Part shown: piece by piece, positions 44,501-52,349 of the stretch
How positions within the stretch are numbered: the first letter of the stretch is position 1
How the letters are laid out: the number at the start of each line of letters is the position of its first letter
Assembly (NCBI RefSeq): GCF_029813775.1
Contig: NZ_JARVKW010000021.1
Coordinates: forward strand, 1-64,000
Reading direction: 5' to 3'
DNA from: Streptomyces sp. DH24
GTDB lineage: Bacteria > Actinomycetota > Actinomycetes > Streptomycetales > Streptomycetaceae
Length of the DNA stretch: 64,000 bases
The notes under the pieces: generated by a model
The model's input: only the letters and a program-made list of their open reading frames with translations
Databases searched by the model: none
What the model was told of the DNA's origin: nothing
Made by a program: the position numbers and the translations under genes

Positions 44501-45029
44501 AGACCGGGATGAGCGGGAGTGTGCCGACGATGATCGCCGCCGACACCCAGTCCTCGGTGACGATCCGCGCCAGCACCGCCACCGGCACCACGACCGCGAG
44601 CCCCAACTGCGGGAGGTAGCGCGAGAAGTAGTCGTCCAGCGCGTCGACTCCCCGCGTGGCCAGGGCGACCAGCGATCCCGTCTGCTGTCCGCCCAGCCAT
44701 TCGGGGCCGAGCGCGGTCGCCCGCTCCAGCAGCCGCCCGCGCAGCTCCGACTTCACCGCCGCGCTCGCCCGGTGAGCGGCCAGTTCCGTGAGCCATGCGA
44801 CCAAGGAGCGGCCGACCGCCACGGCCACCAACAGCAGCAGGGGAGTGCGCAGTCCGGCGACGGACAGCCCCTGCTGGAAGGCCCCGACCACCACCTCGGC
44901 GATGAGCATGGCCTGCGCGACGAGGAGCAGCGCTCCGACCGCGCCCAGACCGACCACGGCCAGCAGGAAGTGCCGGGTGGTCCGGGCGTACCGGAGAAGG
45001 CGGGGGTCAATGGGTTTCACGTGAAACAC
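41523..45029 (-). CDS. cydCD: Fused CydD-CydC ABC transporter (cytochrome bd assembly)
   Basis: 1168 residues joining two half transporters. Each has about six membrane helices and an ATPase: first Walker A GPSGAGKST near 368 and second GPSGSGKTT near 957, with signatures LSAGQRQR and LSGGQRQR. A flexible linker lies near 555-590. CydDC exports cysteine and glutathione for heme-bd oxidase assembly; the two subunits are separate in E. coli but fused in streptomycetes. The ATG lies in a parS site, so the protein begins MFHVKP. It starts 3 bases after the cydB stop. Confidence 0.95.
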   Translation of the reverse strand: MFHVKPIDPRLLRYARTTRHFLLAVVGLGAVGALLLVAQAMLIAEVVVGAFQQGLSVAGLRTPLLLLVAVAVGRSLVAWLTELAAHRASAAVKSELRGRLLERATALGPEWLGGQQTGSLVALATRGVDALDDYFSRYLPQLGLAVVVPVAVLARIVTEDWVSAAIIVGTLPLIPVFMVLIGWATQSRMDRQWRLLSRLSGHFLDVVAGLPTLKVFGRAKAQAESIRRITGEYRQATMRTLRIAFLSSFALELLATLSVALVAVTIGMRLVHGDMDLYVGLVILVLAPEAYLPLRQVGAQYHAAAEGLAAAEEIFAVLETPASAPGTAAVPDGALSFEGVTVRYPGRSENAVSDVTFAVAPGETVALVGPSGAGKSTLLNVLLGFVRPGQGSVRVGGADLRGLDLAQWHARVAWVPQRPHLFAGTVAENVRLARPEADDDAVRRALADAGALEFVDALPEGLGTVLGEDGTGLSAGQRQRLALARAFLADRPVLLLDEPTAALDGASEAEVVAAIRRLAAGRTVLLVVHRPALLELADRVVRLDGGTSLPTPAVQASAAAVGARRVEEAPATNDTSGHQTESGSAAGGVLARVRAMSGARRGRLGLALVLGSLALGSAVGLMATSGWLISRASQQPPVLYLMVAVTATRTFGIGRAVFRYGERLVSHDAVLRMLADTRVAVYQRLERLAPAGLRRTRRGDLLSRLVTDVDALQDYWLRWLLPAGAALLVSAGSVAFTAWLLPEAGAALAAGLLAAGAGVPLVTGAVARRAERRLAPARGVLATRVTDLLTGTAELAVAGALPARTAEARRADGTLTRIASRAATATALGDGLTALISGLTVATTALLGAQAVADGRLGGVVMAVVVLTPLAAFEAVLGMPLAVQYRQRVHRSAERVYEVLDAPAPVREPARPHPAPDAPFTLVVRNLAARHAGQDRDALAGLDLTLDEGRRVAVVGPSGSGKTTLAQVLLRFLDADQGSYTLAGVDARTLDGDDVRRLVGLCAQDAHLFDSSVRENLLLARKDADEGELRDALARARLLQWADSLPDGLDTLVGEHGARLSGGQRQRLALARALLADFPVLVLDEPAEHLDLPTADALTADLLAATEGRTTVLITHRLAGLEDVDEVIVLDEGRVAQRGSFAELTAVPGPLRAMAEREAATELLTAAH
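45013..45028. promoter_or_regulatory. parS-like site overlapping the cydCD start
   Basis: GGTTTCACGTGAAACA has the full 14-bp palindrome. It sits in the cydB-cydCD junction, covering the first codons of cydCD (FHVKP). Confidence 0.9.
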
Positions 45030-45032
45030 ACC

Positions 45033-46037
45033 TCAGTGCACGGGGTCGGAGATGTGCTGGGTGCCGATCCGCTTGCGGAACACCCAGTAGGTCCAGCCCT
45101 GGTAGAGCAGGACGATCGGCGTGGCAATCACAGCGCACCAGGTCATGATCTTCAGGGTGTAGGGGCTGGAGGAGGCGTTGGTGACGGTCAGGCCCCAGTC
45201 CTCGTTCAGCGAGGACGGCATGACGTTGGGGAAGAGCGTCAGGAAGAGCATCGCCACGGCGGCCACGATGGTGACGCCGGACAACGCGAACGACCATCCC
45301 TCGCGTCCGGCCTGGTTCGCCACCAGCGCCAGGACCAGCGCGGCGACCGCTACGACGAACGCGACCAGGCTCTTGCCGTCACCGCCGTCGACCTGGGTCC
45401 ACAGCAGGAACAGCAGGGCCAGTACGGCCGTGACAAGACCGACGCGCGACGCCAGCTTCCGCGCCCGTTCCCGGATCTCCCCGACGGTCTTGAGAGCGGT
45501 GAACACCGCGCCGTGGAAGGTGAACAGCGTGAGCGTCACCAGCCCGCCGAGCAGCGCGTACGGGTTGAGCAGGTCCCAGAGGTCGCCGACGTACTCGAAA
45601 TCCTGGTCGATCTTGACGCCGTGGACGATGTTGCCGAACGCCACGCCCCACAGGAACGCCGGGAGCAGCGAGGTCCAGAAGATCGCGTGCTCCCAGTTGC
45701 GCTGCCAGTTCTCCTCGGGCCGCTTCGCCCGGTACTCGAAGGCCACGCCCCGGATGATCAGGCAGACCAGGATGAGCAGCAGCGGCAGGTAGAAGCCGGA
45801 GAACAGGGTGGCGTACCACTCGGGGAAGGCGGCGAAGGTCGCGCCGCCGGCCGAGAGGAGCCACACCTCGTTGCCGTCCCAGACCGGTCCGATGGTGTTG
45901 ATCAGTACCCGCCGCTCGGGCCGGTTGCGGGCGAGCAGTTTGGTGAGGACGCCGACCCCGAAGTCGAAGCCCTCCAGGAAGAAGTAGCCGGTCCACAGGA
46001 CGGCGATCAGGACGAACCAGACGTCGTGCAGTTCCAT
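45033..46037 (-). CDS. cydB: Cytochrome bd oxidase subunit II
   Basis: 334 residues and eight to nine membrane helices, starting MELHDVWFVLIAVLWTGYFFLEGFDFGVG, the conserved CydB opening. GPVWDGNEVWLLSAGG is the second hallmark. It forms the quinol oxidase with CydA in the cell membrane. It lies 20 bases after cydA and 3 bases before cydCD, and is co-transcribed with both. Confidence 0.97.
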   Translation of the reverse strand: MELHDVWFVLIAVLWTGYFFLEGFDFGVGVLTKLLARNRPERRVLINTIGPVWDGNEVWLLSAGGATFAAFPEWYATLFSGFYLPLLLILVCLIIRGVAFEYRAKRPEENWQRNWEHAIFWTSLLPAFLWGVAFGNIVHGVKIDQDFEYVGDLWDLLNPYALLGGLVTLTLFTFHGAVFTALKTVGEIRERARKLASRVGLVTAVLALLFLLWTQVDGGDGKSLVAFVVAVAALVLALVANQAGREGWSFALSGVTIVAAVAMLFLTLFPNVMPSSLNEDWGLTVTNASSSPYTLKIMTWCAVIATPIVLLYQGWTYWVFRKRIGTQHISDPVH

Positions 46038-46057
46038 GACTGTGCAGCTCCCTCGGC

Positions 46058-47566
46058 CTAGTACGAGAAGGCCATCGGCTTGTCGGCGTCACGGGTGTCG
46101 CCGCCGATCTTCGTGGGCGGGTTGAGGTCGGCCTCGGTGAGTTCGGGCGGGCCCGCCTTGACGTACTTGGCGAGCAGCTTGACCTCGACGACGGCGAGGA
46201 TCGCGTAGAGCGTGGTGAAGACGATCATCGACGCGAGGACCTCGCCCGTGGAGACGCCGGGGGAGACCGCGTCCCGGGTCCTCAGGACGCCGTAGACCAC
46301 CCACGGCTGGCGGCCCATCTCGGTGAAGATCCAGCCCCACGAGTTGGCGATCAGCGGGAAGCCGAGGGTCCAGATCGCGATGCGCCAGTACCAGGTGGTG
46401 AGCTTCGGGCTGAGTGCCTTGTTCGGGAAGAGGACCAGGTGCGGCACCTCGTCGTCGCCGACCCGCAGATGCTGCGGCAGCATGAACTTCTTCCGCGTCA
46501 GCCAGAGTCCGGCCAGGCCGACGGTGAGGGACGCCATGCCGAAGCCGATCATCCAGCGGAAGCCCCAGTAGGTCACGGGGATGTTGGGCCGGTAGTCGCC
46601 GGGCCCGTACTTCTCCTGCTCTGCCTTGTTGACGTCGTTGATGCCGGGGACGTACGAGCTGAAGTCGTCCTTGGCCAGGAAGGACAGCAGGCCGGGGATC
46701 TCGATGGCGACCTTGTTGTGGCCCTTTTCGACGTCGCCGTAGGCGAAGACCGAGAAGGGCGCCGGTGCCTCGCCGTCCCACAGGGCCTCGGCCGCGGCCA
46801 TCTTCATCGGCTGCTGCTCGTACATGATCTTGCCGAGGACGTCACCGCTGATCGCGGTGAGCGTGCCGCCGACCACCAGGGTGACCAGGCCGAGCCGCAG
46901 CGACATCTTCATGTCGCGGATGTGCTTCTTGCGCAGCAGGTGGAAGGCCGAGATGCCGACCATGAAGGCACCGCCGGTGAGGAAGGCGGCGGAGAGGGTG
47001 TGGAAGGCCTGGGCGAGCGCGGTGTTCTGGGTGAGAACCAGCCAGAAGTCGGTGAGCTCGGCCCGGCCCTTGGCCTCGTTGATCCGGTAGCCGACCGGGT
47101 GCTGCATCCACGAGTTGGCAGCGAGGATGAAGTACGCCGACAGGATCGTCCCGATCGAGACCATCCACATGCAGGCGACGTGGATCTTCTTGGGCAGCTT
47201 GTCCCAGCCGAAGATCCACAGGCCGATGAAGGTGGACTCGAAGAAGAACGCGATCAGCGCCTCGAAGGCGAGGGGCGCGCCGAAGACGTCGCCGACGAAC
47301 CGCGAGTAGTCGGACCAGTTCATGCCGAACTGGAACTCCTGCACGATGCCGGTGACCACGCCCATCGCGATGTTGATCAGGAAGAGCTTGCCCCAGAACT
47401 TGGTCGCCCTGAGGTACTTCTCCTTGCCCGTGCGCACCCAGGCGGTTTCCAGGCCGGCCGTCAGGGCGGCGAGGGAGATCGTCAGGGGGACGAACAGGAA
47501 GTGGTAGACGGTGGTGATGCCGAACTGCCAACGCGCGAGCGTCTCGGGCGCCAAAGCCAATTCCAC
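46058..47566 (-). CDS. cydA: Cytochrome bd oxidase subunit I
   Basis: 502 residues, about nine membrane helices. The axial heme ligand His22 lies in TVYHFLFVPLT, GRQPWVVYG follows the periplasmic Q-loop, and the Q-loop is of the short form. It oxidises quinol and reduces oxygen at high affinity. It is the first gene of the cydA-cydB-cydCD operon; a Rex operator stands about 80 bases upstream, so expression should rise with NADH under low oxygen. Confidence 0.97.
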   Translation of the reverse strand: MELALAPETLARWQFGITTVYHFLFVPLTISLAALTAGLETAWVRTGKEKYLRATKFWGKLFLINIAMGVVTGIVQEFQFGMNWSDYSRFVGDVFGAPLAFEALIAFFFESTFIGLWIFGWDKLPKKIHVACMWMVSIGTILSAYFILAANSWMQHPVGYRINEAKGRAELTDFWLVLTQNTALAQAFHTLSAAFLTGGAFMVGISAFHLLRKKHIRDMKMSLRLGLVTLVVGGTLTAISGDVLGKIMYEQQPMKMAAAEALWDGEAPAPFSVFAYGDVEKGHNKVAIEIPGLLSFLAKDDFSSYVPGINDVNKAEQEKYGPGDYRPNIPVTYWGFRWMIGFGMASLTVGLAGLWLTRKKFMLPQHLRVGDDEVPHLVLFPNKALSPKLTTWYWRIAIWTLGFPLIANSWGWIFTEMGRQPWVVYGVLRTRDAVSPGVSTGEVLASMIVFTTLYAILAVVEVKLLAKYVKAGPPELTEADLNPPTKIGGDTRDADKPMAFSY

Positions 47567-47647
47567 GTCGGGCTCTCCTTACATCGCCGTGGACACAGGC
47601 ACTTCGTCCCTTTCGTCACACCCACGAGTGGAGCAACCGGGACACGC

Positions 47648-47672
47648 TTGTGAAAGCGTTCACATTCACAAG
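47648..47672. promoter_or_regulatory. Rex operator (ROP) of the cyd operon with an extra half-site
   Basis: TGTGAAAGCGTTCACA (47649-47664) fits the Rex consensus TGTGAANNNNTTCACA. A further TTCACAAG (47665-47672) pairs with the left CTTGTGAA, giving a second, wider palindrome. Rex control of cydABCD is established in S. coelicolor. Confidence 0.9.
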
Positions 47673-47741
47673 CAATTATGACGCACCGGTTTTCGAGGTC
47701 CGAACGGGGGGTCCCCTTCCGGTCAACCCCTTGGCAGCAAC

Positions 47742-47758
47742 TTCAACATCTTGTTGAA
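47742..47758. promoter_or_regulatory. Palindrome just upstream of the cyclophilin-like gene
   Basis: TTCAACATCTTGTTGAA is a perfect inverted repeat (7-bp arms, 3-bp centre) ending 8 bases before ATG 47767. It looks like a MarR-type operator or a hairpin masking the start. Confidence 0.5.
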
Positions 47759-47766
47759 TCCCCGGC

Positions 47767-48159
47767 ATGCAGACACAGCCGACACGGATACGGATCTCCT
47801 GGCCCGCGGGCCATCTCACCGCGTCCCTCGACGACACTCCGACCACCCGGGCACTCGCCGAGGCGCTGCCCTTCACCGCCACCGCCCGCACCTGGGGCGA
47901 GGAGGTCTACTTCGACACCGGCATCACCGTTCCACGTGAAACCAACGCCCGTGAGGTCGTCGAGCCGGGCACGGTCGCCTTCTGGACCGACGGCGACGCC
48001 CTCGCGCTCCCCTACGGGCCCACGCCGATCTCGCGAGGCGACGAGTGCCGCCTCGCGAGCCCGTGCAACGTGATGGGACGCCTGGACGGTGACGCCCGCC
48101 TGCTGACGACGGTGCGCGCCGGGGACCCCGTACGGGTGGAGAGCGCGACCGGGGCGTAG
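47767..48159 (+). CDS. Cyclophilin-like fold protein
   Basis: A 130-residue protein of the small cyclophilin-like family (TM1367/DUF369-type): RIRISWPAGHLTASLDDTPTTRALAEALPFT, then WGEEVYFDTGI, GTVAFWTDGDALALPYGPTPIS and NVMGRLDGD. These proteins keep the fold but lack proven isomerase activity. No ribosome site is seen; a palindrome lies just upstream. A degenerate parS-like sequence (47928-47943) lies in the coding region. Confidence 0.85.
   Translation: MQTQPTRIRISWPAGHLTASLDDTPTTRALAEALPFTATARTWGEEVYFDTGITVPRETNAREVVEPGTVAFWTDGDALALPYGPTPISRGDECRLASPCNVMGRLDGDARLLTTVRAGDPVRVESATGA
47928..47943. promoter_or_regulatory. Degenerate parS-like site in coding sequence
   Basis: CGTTCCACGTGAAACC has three mismatches to the 16-bp consensus but keeps CCACGTGAAAC. 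It is weaker than the other sites listed. Confidence 0.45.
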
Positions 48160-48196
48160 AACGCCCGCAGACGCCCACGCCCCGCGGTCACGCGCC

Positions 48197-49276
48197 TCAG
48201 AACTCCTTGCGGAACTCTTCCGCCACCTTCAGGAAGATGTCGTTCGCCTCGTTCTCCCCGACCGTCACCCGCACACCCTCACCGGGGAACGGCCGGATCA
48301 CGACGCCCGCCTGCTCGCACGCCGCGGCGAAGTCGACGGTGCGCTCCCCCAGCCGCAGCCACACGAAGTTGGCCTGGGTCTCGGGCACCGTCCAGCCCTG
48401 GGCCCGCAGCGCGTCGACCACCCGCGTGCGCTCGCACACCAGCGATCCGACCCGGCCGAGCAACTCGTCCTCGGCACGCAGGGAGGCGATCGCGGCGTCC
48501 TGCGCCAACTGGCTCACGCCGAAGGGCACCGCCGTCTTGCGCAGCGCGGCGGCCACCGGCTCATGGGCGATGGCGAAGCCCACCCGCAGCCCCGCCAGAC
48601 CGTACGCCTTCGAGAACGTCCGCAGCACACAGACGTTGGGCCGCTCGCGGTAGATCTCCACGCCGTCGGGCACCTCGGCGTCGCGGATGAACTCGCGGTA
48701 CGCCTCGTCGAGCACCACCAGCACATCGCCGGGCACCCGGTCAAGGAAGCGTTCCAGCTCCGCCCGCCGCACCACCGTGCCGGTCGGGTTGTTGGGGTTG
48801 CACACGAAGATCAGCCGGGTCCGGTCGGTGATCGCGTCCGCCATCGCGTCCAGGTCGTGCACGTCGCCCGGCGTCAGCGGCACCTGCACCGAGGTGGCAC
48901 CGCTGACCTGCGTGATGATCGGGTACGCCTCGAACGACCGCCAGGCGTAGATCACCTCGTCGCCGGGCCCGGAGGTCGCCTGGAGCAGCTGCTGCGCGAC
49001 GCCGACCGAGCCGGTGCCGGTGGCCAGGTGGGAGGCGGGCACCCCGAACCGCTCGGACAGCTCGTTCATCAGGCCCGTGCAGGCCATGTCCGGGTAGCGG
49101 TTGAAGGACGCGGCCGCCGCCGTGACGCTCTCCATCACGCCCGGCAGCGGCGGATAGGGGTTCTCGTTGGAGGACAGCTTGTAGGCCACCGGGCCACCCG
49201 CGGCGGCCGGCCTGCCCGGCTTGTAGGTGGGGATACCCTCCAGCTCGGCGCGCAGCTTGGGGCTCGTCTCGCTCAC
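48197..49276 (-). CDS. hisC: Histidinol-phosphate/aromatic aminotransferase (PLP, class I/II)
   Basis: 359 residues. The PLP features are LSSNENPYPP near the start, VCNPNNPTGT, LDEAYREF and the Schiff-base Lys in SKAYGLAGLRVG. HisC-type sequences act on histidinol phosphate or, in isolated copies such as this, on aromatic amino acids (Pat). GTG 49276 is set by AGGAGG 6 nt upstream; the ATG at 49303 is earlier and lacks this. It is not in a his operon, so an aromatic or phenylalanine role is possible. Confidence 0.9.
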   Translation of the reverse strand: MSETSPKLRAELEGIPTYKPGRPAAAGGPVAYKLSSNENPYPPLPGVMESVTAAAASFNRYPDMACTGLMNELSERFGVPASHLATGTGSVGVAQQLLQATSGPGDEVIYAWRSFEAYPIITQVSGATSVQVPLTPGDVHDLDAMADAITDRTRLIFVCNPNNPTGTVVRRAELERFLDRVPGDVLVVLDEAYREFIRDAEVPDGVEIYRERPNVCVLRTFSKAYGLAGLRVGFAIAHEPVAAALRKTAVPFGVSQLAQDAAIASLRAEDELLGRVGSLVCERTRVVDALRAQGWTVPETQANFVWLRLGERTVDFAAACEQAGVVIRPFPGEGVRVTVGENEANDIFLKVAEEFRKEF

Positions 49277-49604
49277 CGCAGTCCTCCTCATGACCACCGG
49301 CATCCAATACTGCTCACCTTATGAGGATTCGGCGCCGCTGCGTATAGGCACGAAGCGGGCTCCTGCCGGCCGCCCGGCGAACGCGCGCCGACCTCATGCC
49401 GACGGAGAGGCCCGGCGTGCCCCTGCCACCGAGATCTCGTTCGTCACACTGGCATCGGGGCATCACCGCCCGAAGGCGTACGAACCGGGGGGCGCGCCCC
49501 ACATATATCTACGCGCCGGTAGTTCGCGCCGTGGCGCGCATCCCCCGTGAAGGTGAGTTGAGACCTCTTCGCAACATCTGGGACTGTGCAGGCCTGTGCA
49601 CGTC

Positions 49605-49646
49605 AGTAAGTCAGGTATCGGTATCAGATCGCACAACTGACTTACT
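49605..49646. promoter_or_regulatory. Inverted repeat upstream of the LacI-family gene
   Basis: AGTAAGTCAG (49605-49614) and CTGACTTACT (49637-49646) form perfect 10-bp arms 22 bases apart, centred about 125 bases before the LacI start. It may be an operator pair for autoregulation. Confidence 0.55.
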
Positions 49647-49734
49647 TTCTAAGGCAGTTAACCTCTTATGGCCATGCAGAAACGTGCCTGTCAACGAGTG
49701 CATATGCGTCCGCACTACCCCACCGCATGAGCCC

Positions 49735-49740
49735 TACTAT
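49735..49740 (+). promoter_or_regulatory. -10 element of the LacI-family gene, near-leaderless
   Basis: TACTAT ends 9 bases before ATG 49750, leaving almost no leader; no ribosome site is present. Confidence 0.4.
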
Positions 49741-49749
49741 CGGCTCGCC

Positions 49750-50862
49750 ATGACAGCAGCAGGGAAGCACCAGGTGAGCCGCGCGGATACCTCACGCCGA
49801 GGCAGCCGGCCGGGTCGGGCGGGCATCAGGGACGTGGCCGCCGCCGCCGGAGTCTCCATCACAACCGTCTCCGACGCCCTCAACGGCAAGGGCCGGCTCC
49901 CGGACGCCACCCGCCGCCACGTCCGTGAGGTCGCCGATCGACTGGGCTACCGGCCCTCGGCCGCCGCCAGAACACTCCGCACCGGCAAGTCAGGACTCAT
50001 CGGCCTGACCGTGACCACGTACGGGGATGAACCTTTCACCTTCACCGAGTTCGCGTACTTCGCCGAGATGGCCCGCGCGGCCACCTCCGCCGCGCTCGCC
50101 CGCGGATACGCATTGGTCATCCTCCCGGCGACCTCGCGCCACGACGTGTGGTCGAACGTCGCCCTGGACGGCACGGTCGTCATCGACCCCTCCGACCAGG
50201 ACCCGGTGGTCAGCGAACTCGTGCGGCAGGGCTTACCGGTCGTCTCCGACGGCCGCCCGGCCGGCTCACTGCCGGTCACCGCCTGGGTGGACAACGACCA
50301 CGAAGCCGCGGTCCTCGGCATCCTGGACCACCTCGCCGACGCCGGCGCACGCCGCATCGGCCTGCTCACCGGCACCACGACCGACACGTACACCCATCTG
50401 TCCACGACCGCCTACCTGCGCTGGTGCGAACGCGTCGGCCAGGACCCCGTCTACGAGGCCTACCCGGCGCACGACCCGTGCGCGGGCGCCATCGCCGCCG
50501 ACCGGCTGCTCGCCCGCCCCGACCGGCCCGACGCCGTCTACGGACTGTTCGACCCGAACGGCACCGACCTCCTCGCCGCCGCCCGCCGCTACGGACTGCG
50601 CGTCCCGGACGACCTGCTGCTGGTCTGCTGCAGCGAGTCCAACGTGTACGCCAACACCGACCCGCCCGTCACCACGCTCTCCCTGAAGCCGCGCCGCATC
50701 GGCACGGCGGTCGTCCAACTGCTCATCGACGCCATCGAAGGGCTCGAGTCGGAGCAGCCGGTCGAGCAGGTGATACCGACCGAGTTGATCGTGCGTACCT
50801 CGTCCCAGCGACGTTCGCCGCGCACGACCGTCAGCCCGCCACGGTCGCCCGAGGAGAAGTAG
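49750..50862 (+). CDS. LacI-family transcriptional regulator with a TTA codon
   Basis: 370 residues. The helix-turn-helix is in GIRDVAAAAGVSITTVSDALNGKGRLPDATR, followed by the hinge VADRLGYRPSAAARTLRTGK and a periplasmic-binding-like sensor domain (about 85-345). Leu162 is TTA (50233-50235), so translation depends on the bldA tRNA, tying it to development or secondary metabolism. I recall the SCO3943 (rstP) orthologue as a TTA gene. The ligand is unknown. A long inverted repeat upstream may be its operator. Confidence 0.88.
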   Translation: MTAAGKHQVSRADTSRRGSRPGRAGIRDVAAAAGVSITTVSDALNGKGRLPDATRRHVREVADRLGYRPSAAARTLRTGKSGLIGLTVTTYGDEPFTFTEFAYFAEMARAATSAALARGYALVILPATSRHDVWSNVALDGTVVIDPSDQDPVVSELVRQGLPVVSDGRPAGSLPVTAWVDNDHEAAVLGILDHLADAGARRIGLLTGTTTDTYTHLSTTAYLRWCERVGQDPVYEAYPAHDPCAGAIAADRLLARPDRPDAVYGLFDPNGTDLLAAARRYGLRVPDDLLLVCCSESNVYANTDPPVTTLSLKPRRIGTAVVQLLIDAIEGLESEQPVEQVIPTELIVRTSSQRRSPRTTVSPPRSPEEK

Positions 50863-51067
50863 AGCCGCGTCGGCGCCGGTCGCAGGTGGTCGAAGCCCTG
50901 CCCAATCGGGGCGAAAGCCGCGGTGAACTGGAGTCTTGCTCCGATTCACCACCCCTGGGTCATCACATGGCGCGATCCGCATTCCTATGATGGGCCCACG
51001 ACACCGCGGGCCGCTGCGACCAGGCAGTCCGAAGCGGTGCAGATGCGGCGCGATGGTGGAGGGGTCG

Positions 51068-52156
51068 ATGACTCAGGGGGCCGGTCAGGGACCCGAGGTG
51101 GAGCGGACGGCGACGCTGCGCGACTTCCGGGTGCCGGCGTACGTCCACGAAGCCGCTCCGTACACCCGCGGCTCGCAGGCGACTCCGTTCACCGGCTCCG
51201 TCGAGGAACCGGTGGAGTTCCCGGAGTCGTACACACCCACGCAGCGCGATCTGCCCGTCATCAACCGGGGCGACACCGTTCAGGTGACCGTCGACCCCGC
51301 GGCCGTGCCCGCGCCCGCCCCGCAGCCGGCGGACGGTCCCGGTCCGCTGTACGTCGTCGGGGACGTGCACGGCTACCTCGAGGAACTGGTGACGGCCCTC
51401 CAGCACAAGGGCCTCATCGACGCCTCCGGCCGCTGGTGCGCCGGCACCACCCGGCTGTGGTTCCTCGGCGACTTCACCGACCGCGGCCCGGACGGCATCG
51501 GCGTCATCGACCTCGTGATGCGCCTGTCCGCCGAGGCCGCCGCGGCCGGCGGCTACTGCAAGGCGCTGATGGGCAATCACGAGCTGCTGCTGCTCGGCGC
51601 CAAACGGTTCGGCGACACACCCGTCAACTCCGGCGCGGGCACCGCCACCTTCCAGGCGGCCTGGCTGCTCAACGGCGGTCAGAAGACCGACATGGACCGT
51701 CTTCAGGACCACCACCTGCAGTGGATGGCCCGTCTCGACGCCATGGAGGAGGTCGACGGGCACCTGCTCGTGCACTCCGACACCACCGCCTACCTCGACT
51801 ATGGCGCCTCCATCGAGGAGGTCAACGACACCGTCCGCGAGACGATCACGCGCAACGACGCGGACGAGGTGTGGGACCTGTTCCGCAAGTTCACCAAGCG
51901 CTTCTCCTTCCGCGACGAAGGCGGCTCCGACGCCGTTCGCTCACTGCTCGACACGTACGGCGGCACCCGCGTCGTCCACGGCCACAGCCCGATTCCCTAT
52001 CTGCTCGGCGAAGTCGGCTCCGAGGACGGCGAGGACAACTCGGGCCCGGTCGTCGACGGACCGCACGTCTACGCCGACGGACTGGCCATCGCGATGGACG
52101 GCGGAGTGACCATGGCCGGAAAACTGCTGGTCCAGCAACTTCCCCTGGATATCTGA
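51068..52156 (+). CDS. Calcineurin-like metallophosphoesterase
   Basis: 362 residues. The catalytic metal motifs occur in order: GDVHGYLEEL near residue 98, LGDFTDRGPDG, MGNHELLLLG, LLVHSD and VVHGHSPIP. The N-terminal 90 residues are a variable acidic extension. ATG 51068 has GGAGGGG 3-9 nt upstream. Substrate unknown; similar enzymes dephosphorylate nucleotides or proteins. It is a single gene between the LacI regulator and a membrane protein. Confidence 0.9.
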   Translation: MTQGAGQGPEVERTATLRDFRVPAYVHEAAPYTRGSQATPFTGSVEEPVEFPESYTPTQRDLPVINRGDTVQVTVDPAAVPAPAPQPADGPGPLYVVGDVHGYLEELVTALQHKGLIDASGRWCAGTTRLWFLGDFTDRGPDGIGVIDLVMRLSAEAAAAGGYCKALMGNHELLLLGAKRFGDTPVNSGAGTATFQAAWLLNGGQKTDMDRLQDHHLQWMARLDAMEEVDGHLLVHSDTTAYLDYGASIEEVNDTVRETITRNDADEVWDLFRKFTKRFSFRDEGGSDAVRSLLDTYGGTRVVHGHSPIPYLLGEVGSEDGEDNSGPVVDGPHVYADGLAIAMDGGVTMAGKLLVQQLPLDI

Positions 52157-52349
52157 ACGCTCTTTGGGCAGGCGTCCGGCACGACGGACCGGCGGGGCGA
52201 CCGCGCAGGCCAGGGCCCAATTTCTGGAAACCCCCTGTCACCGCGCACCGTCACCGCTCTACCATCGGCTTATCCGTAGCAGGCTCCCCTCCGTTTCTGC
52301 CCGACGGCTCGTTGGCATGCGAGCCCCAAGCCCTACGGAGCATCGGGGG

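Larger units (their letters stand above)
49277..49749. other. Intergenic region with lower GC
   Basis: 473 bases between divergent genes. The part from about 49555 is AT-richer than the surroundings and holds the inverted repeat at 49605-49646 and the promoter of the LacI gene. No gene is supported. Confidence 0.5.

Noticed and set aside
43029..46061. A 1010-codon frame antisense to cydCD and cydB
   Set aside because: It is a high-GC shadow of well-identified genes on the other strand, rich in Arg, Gln and His without motifs.
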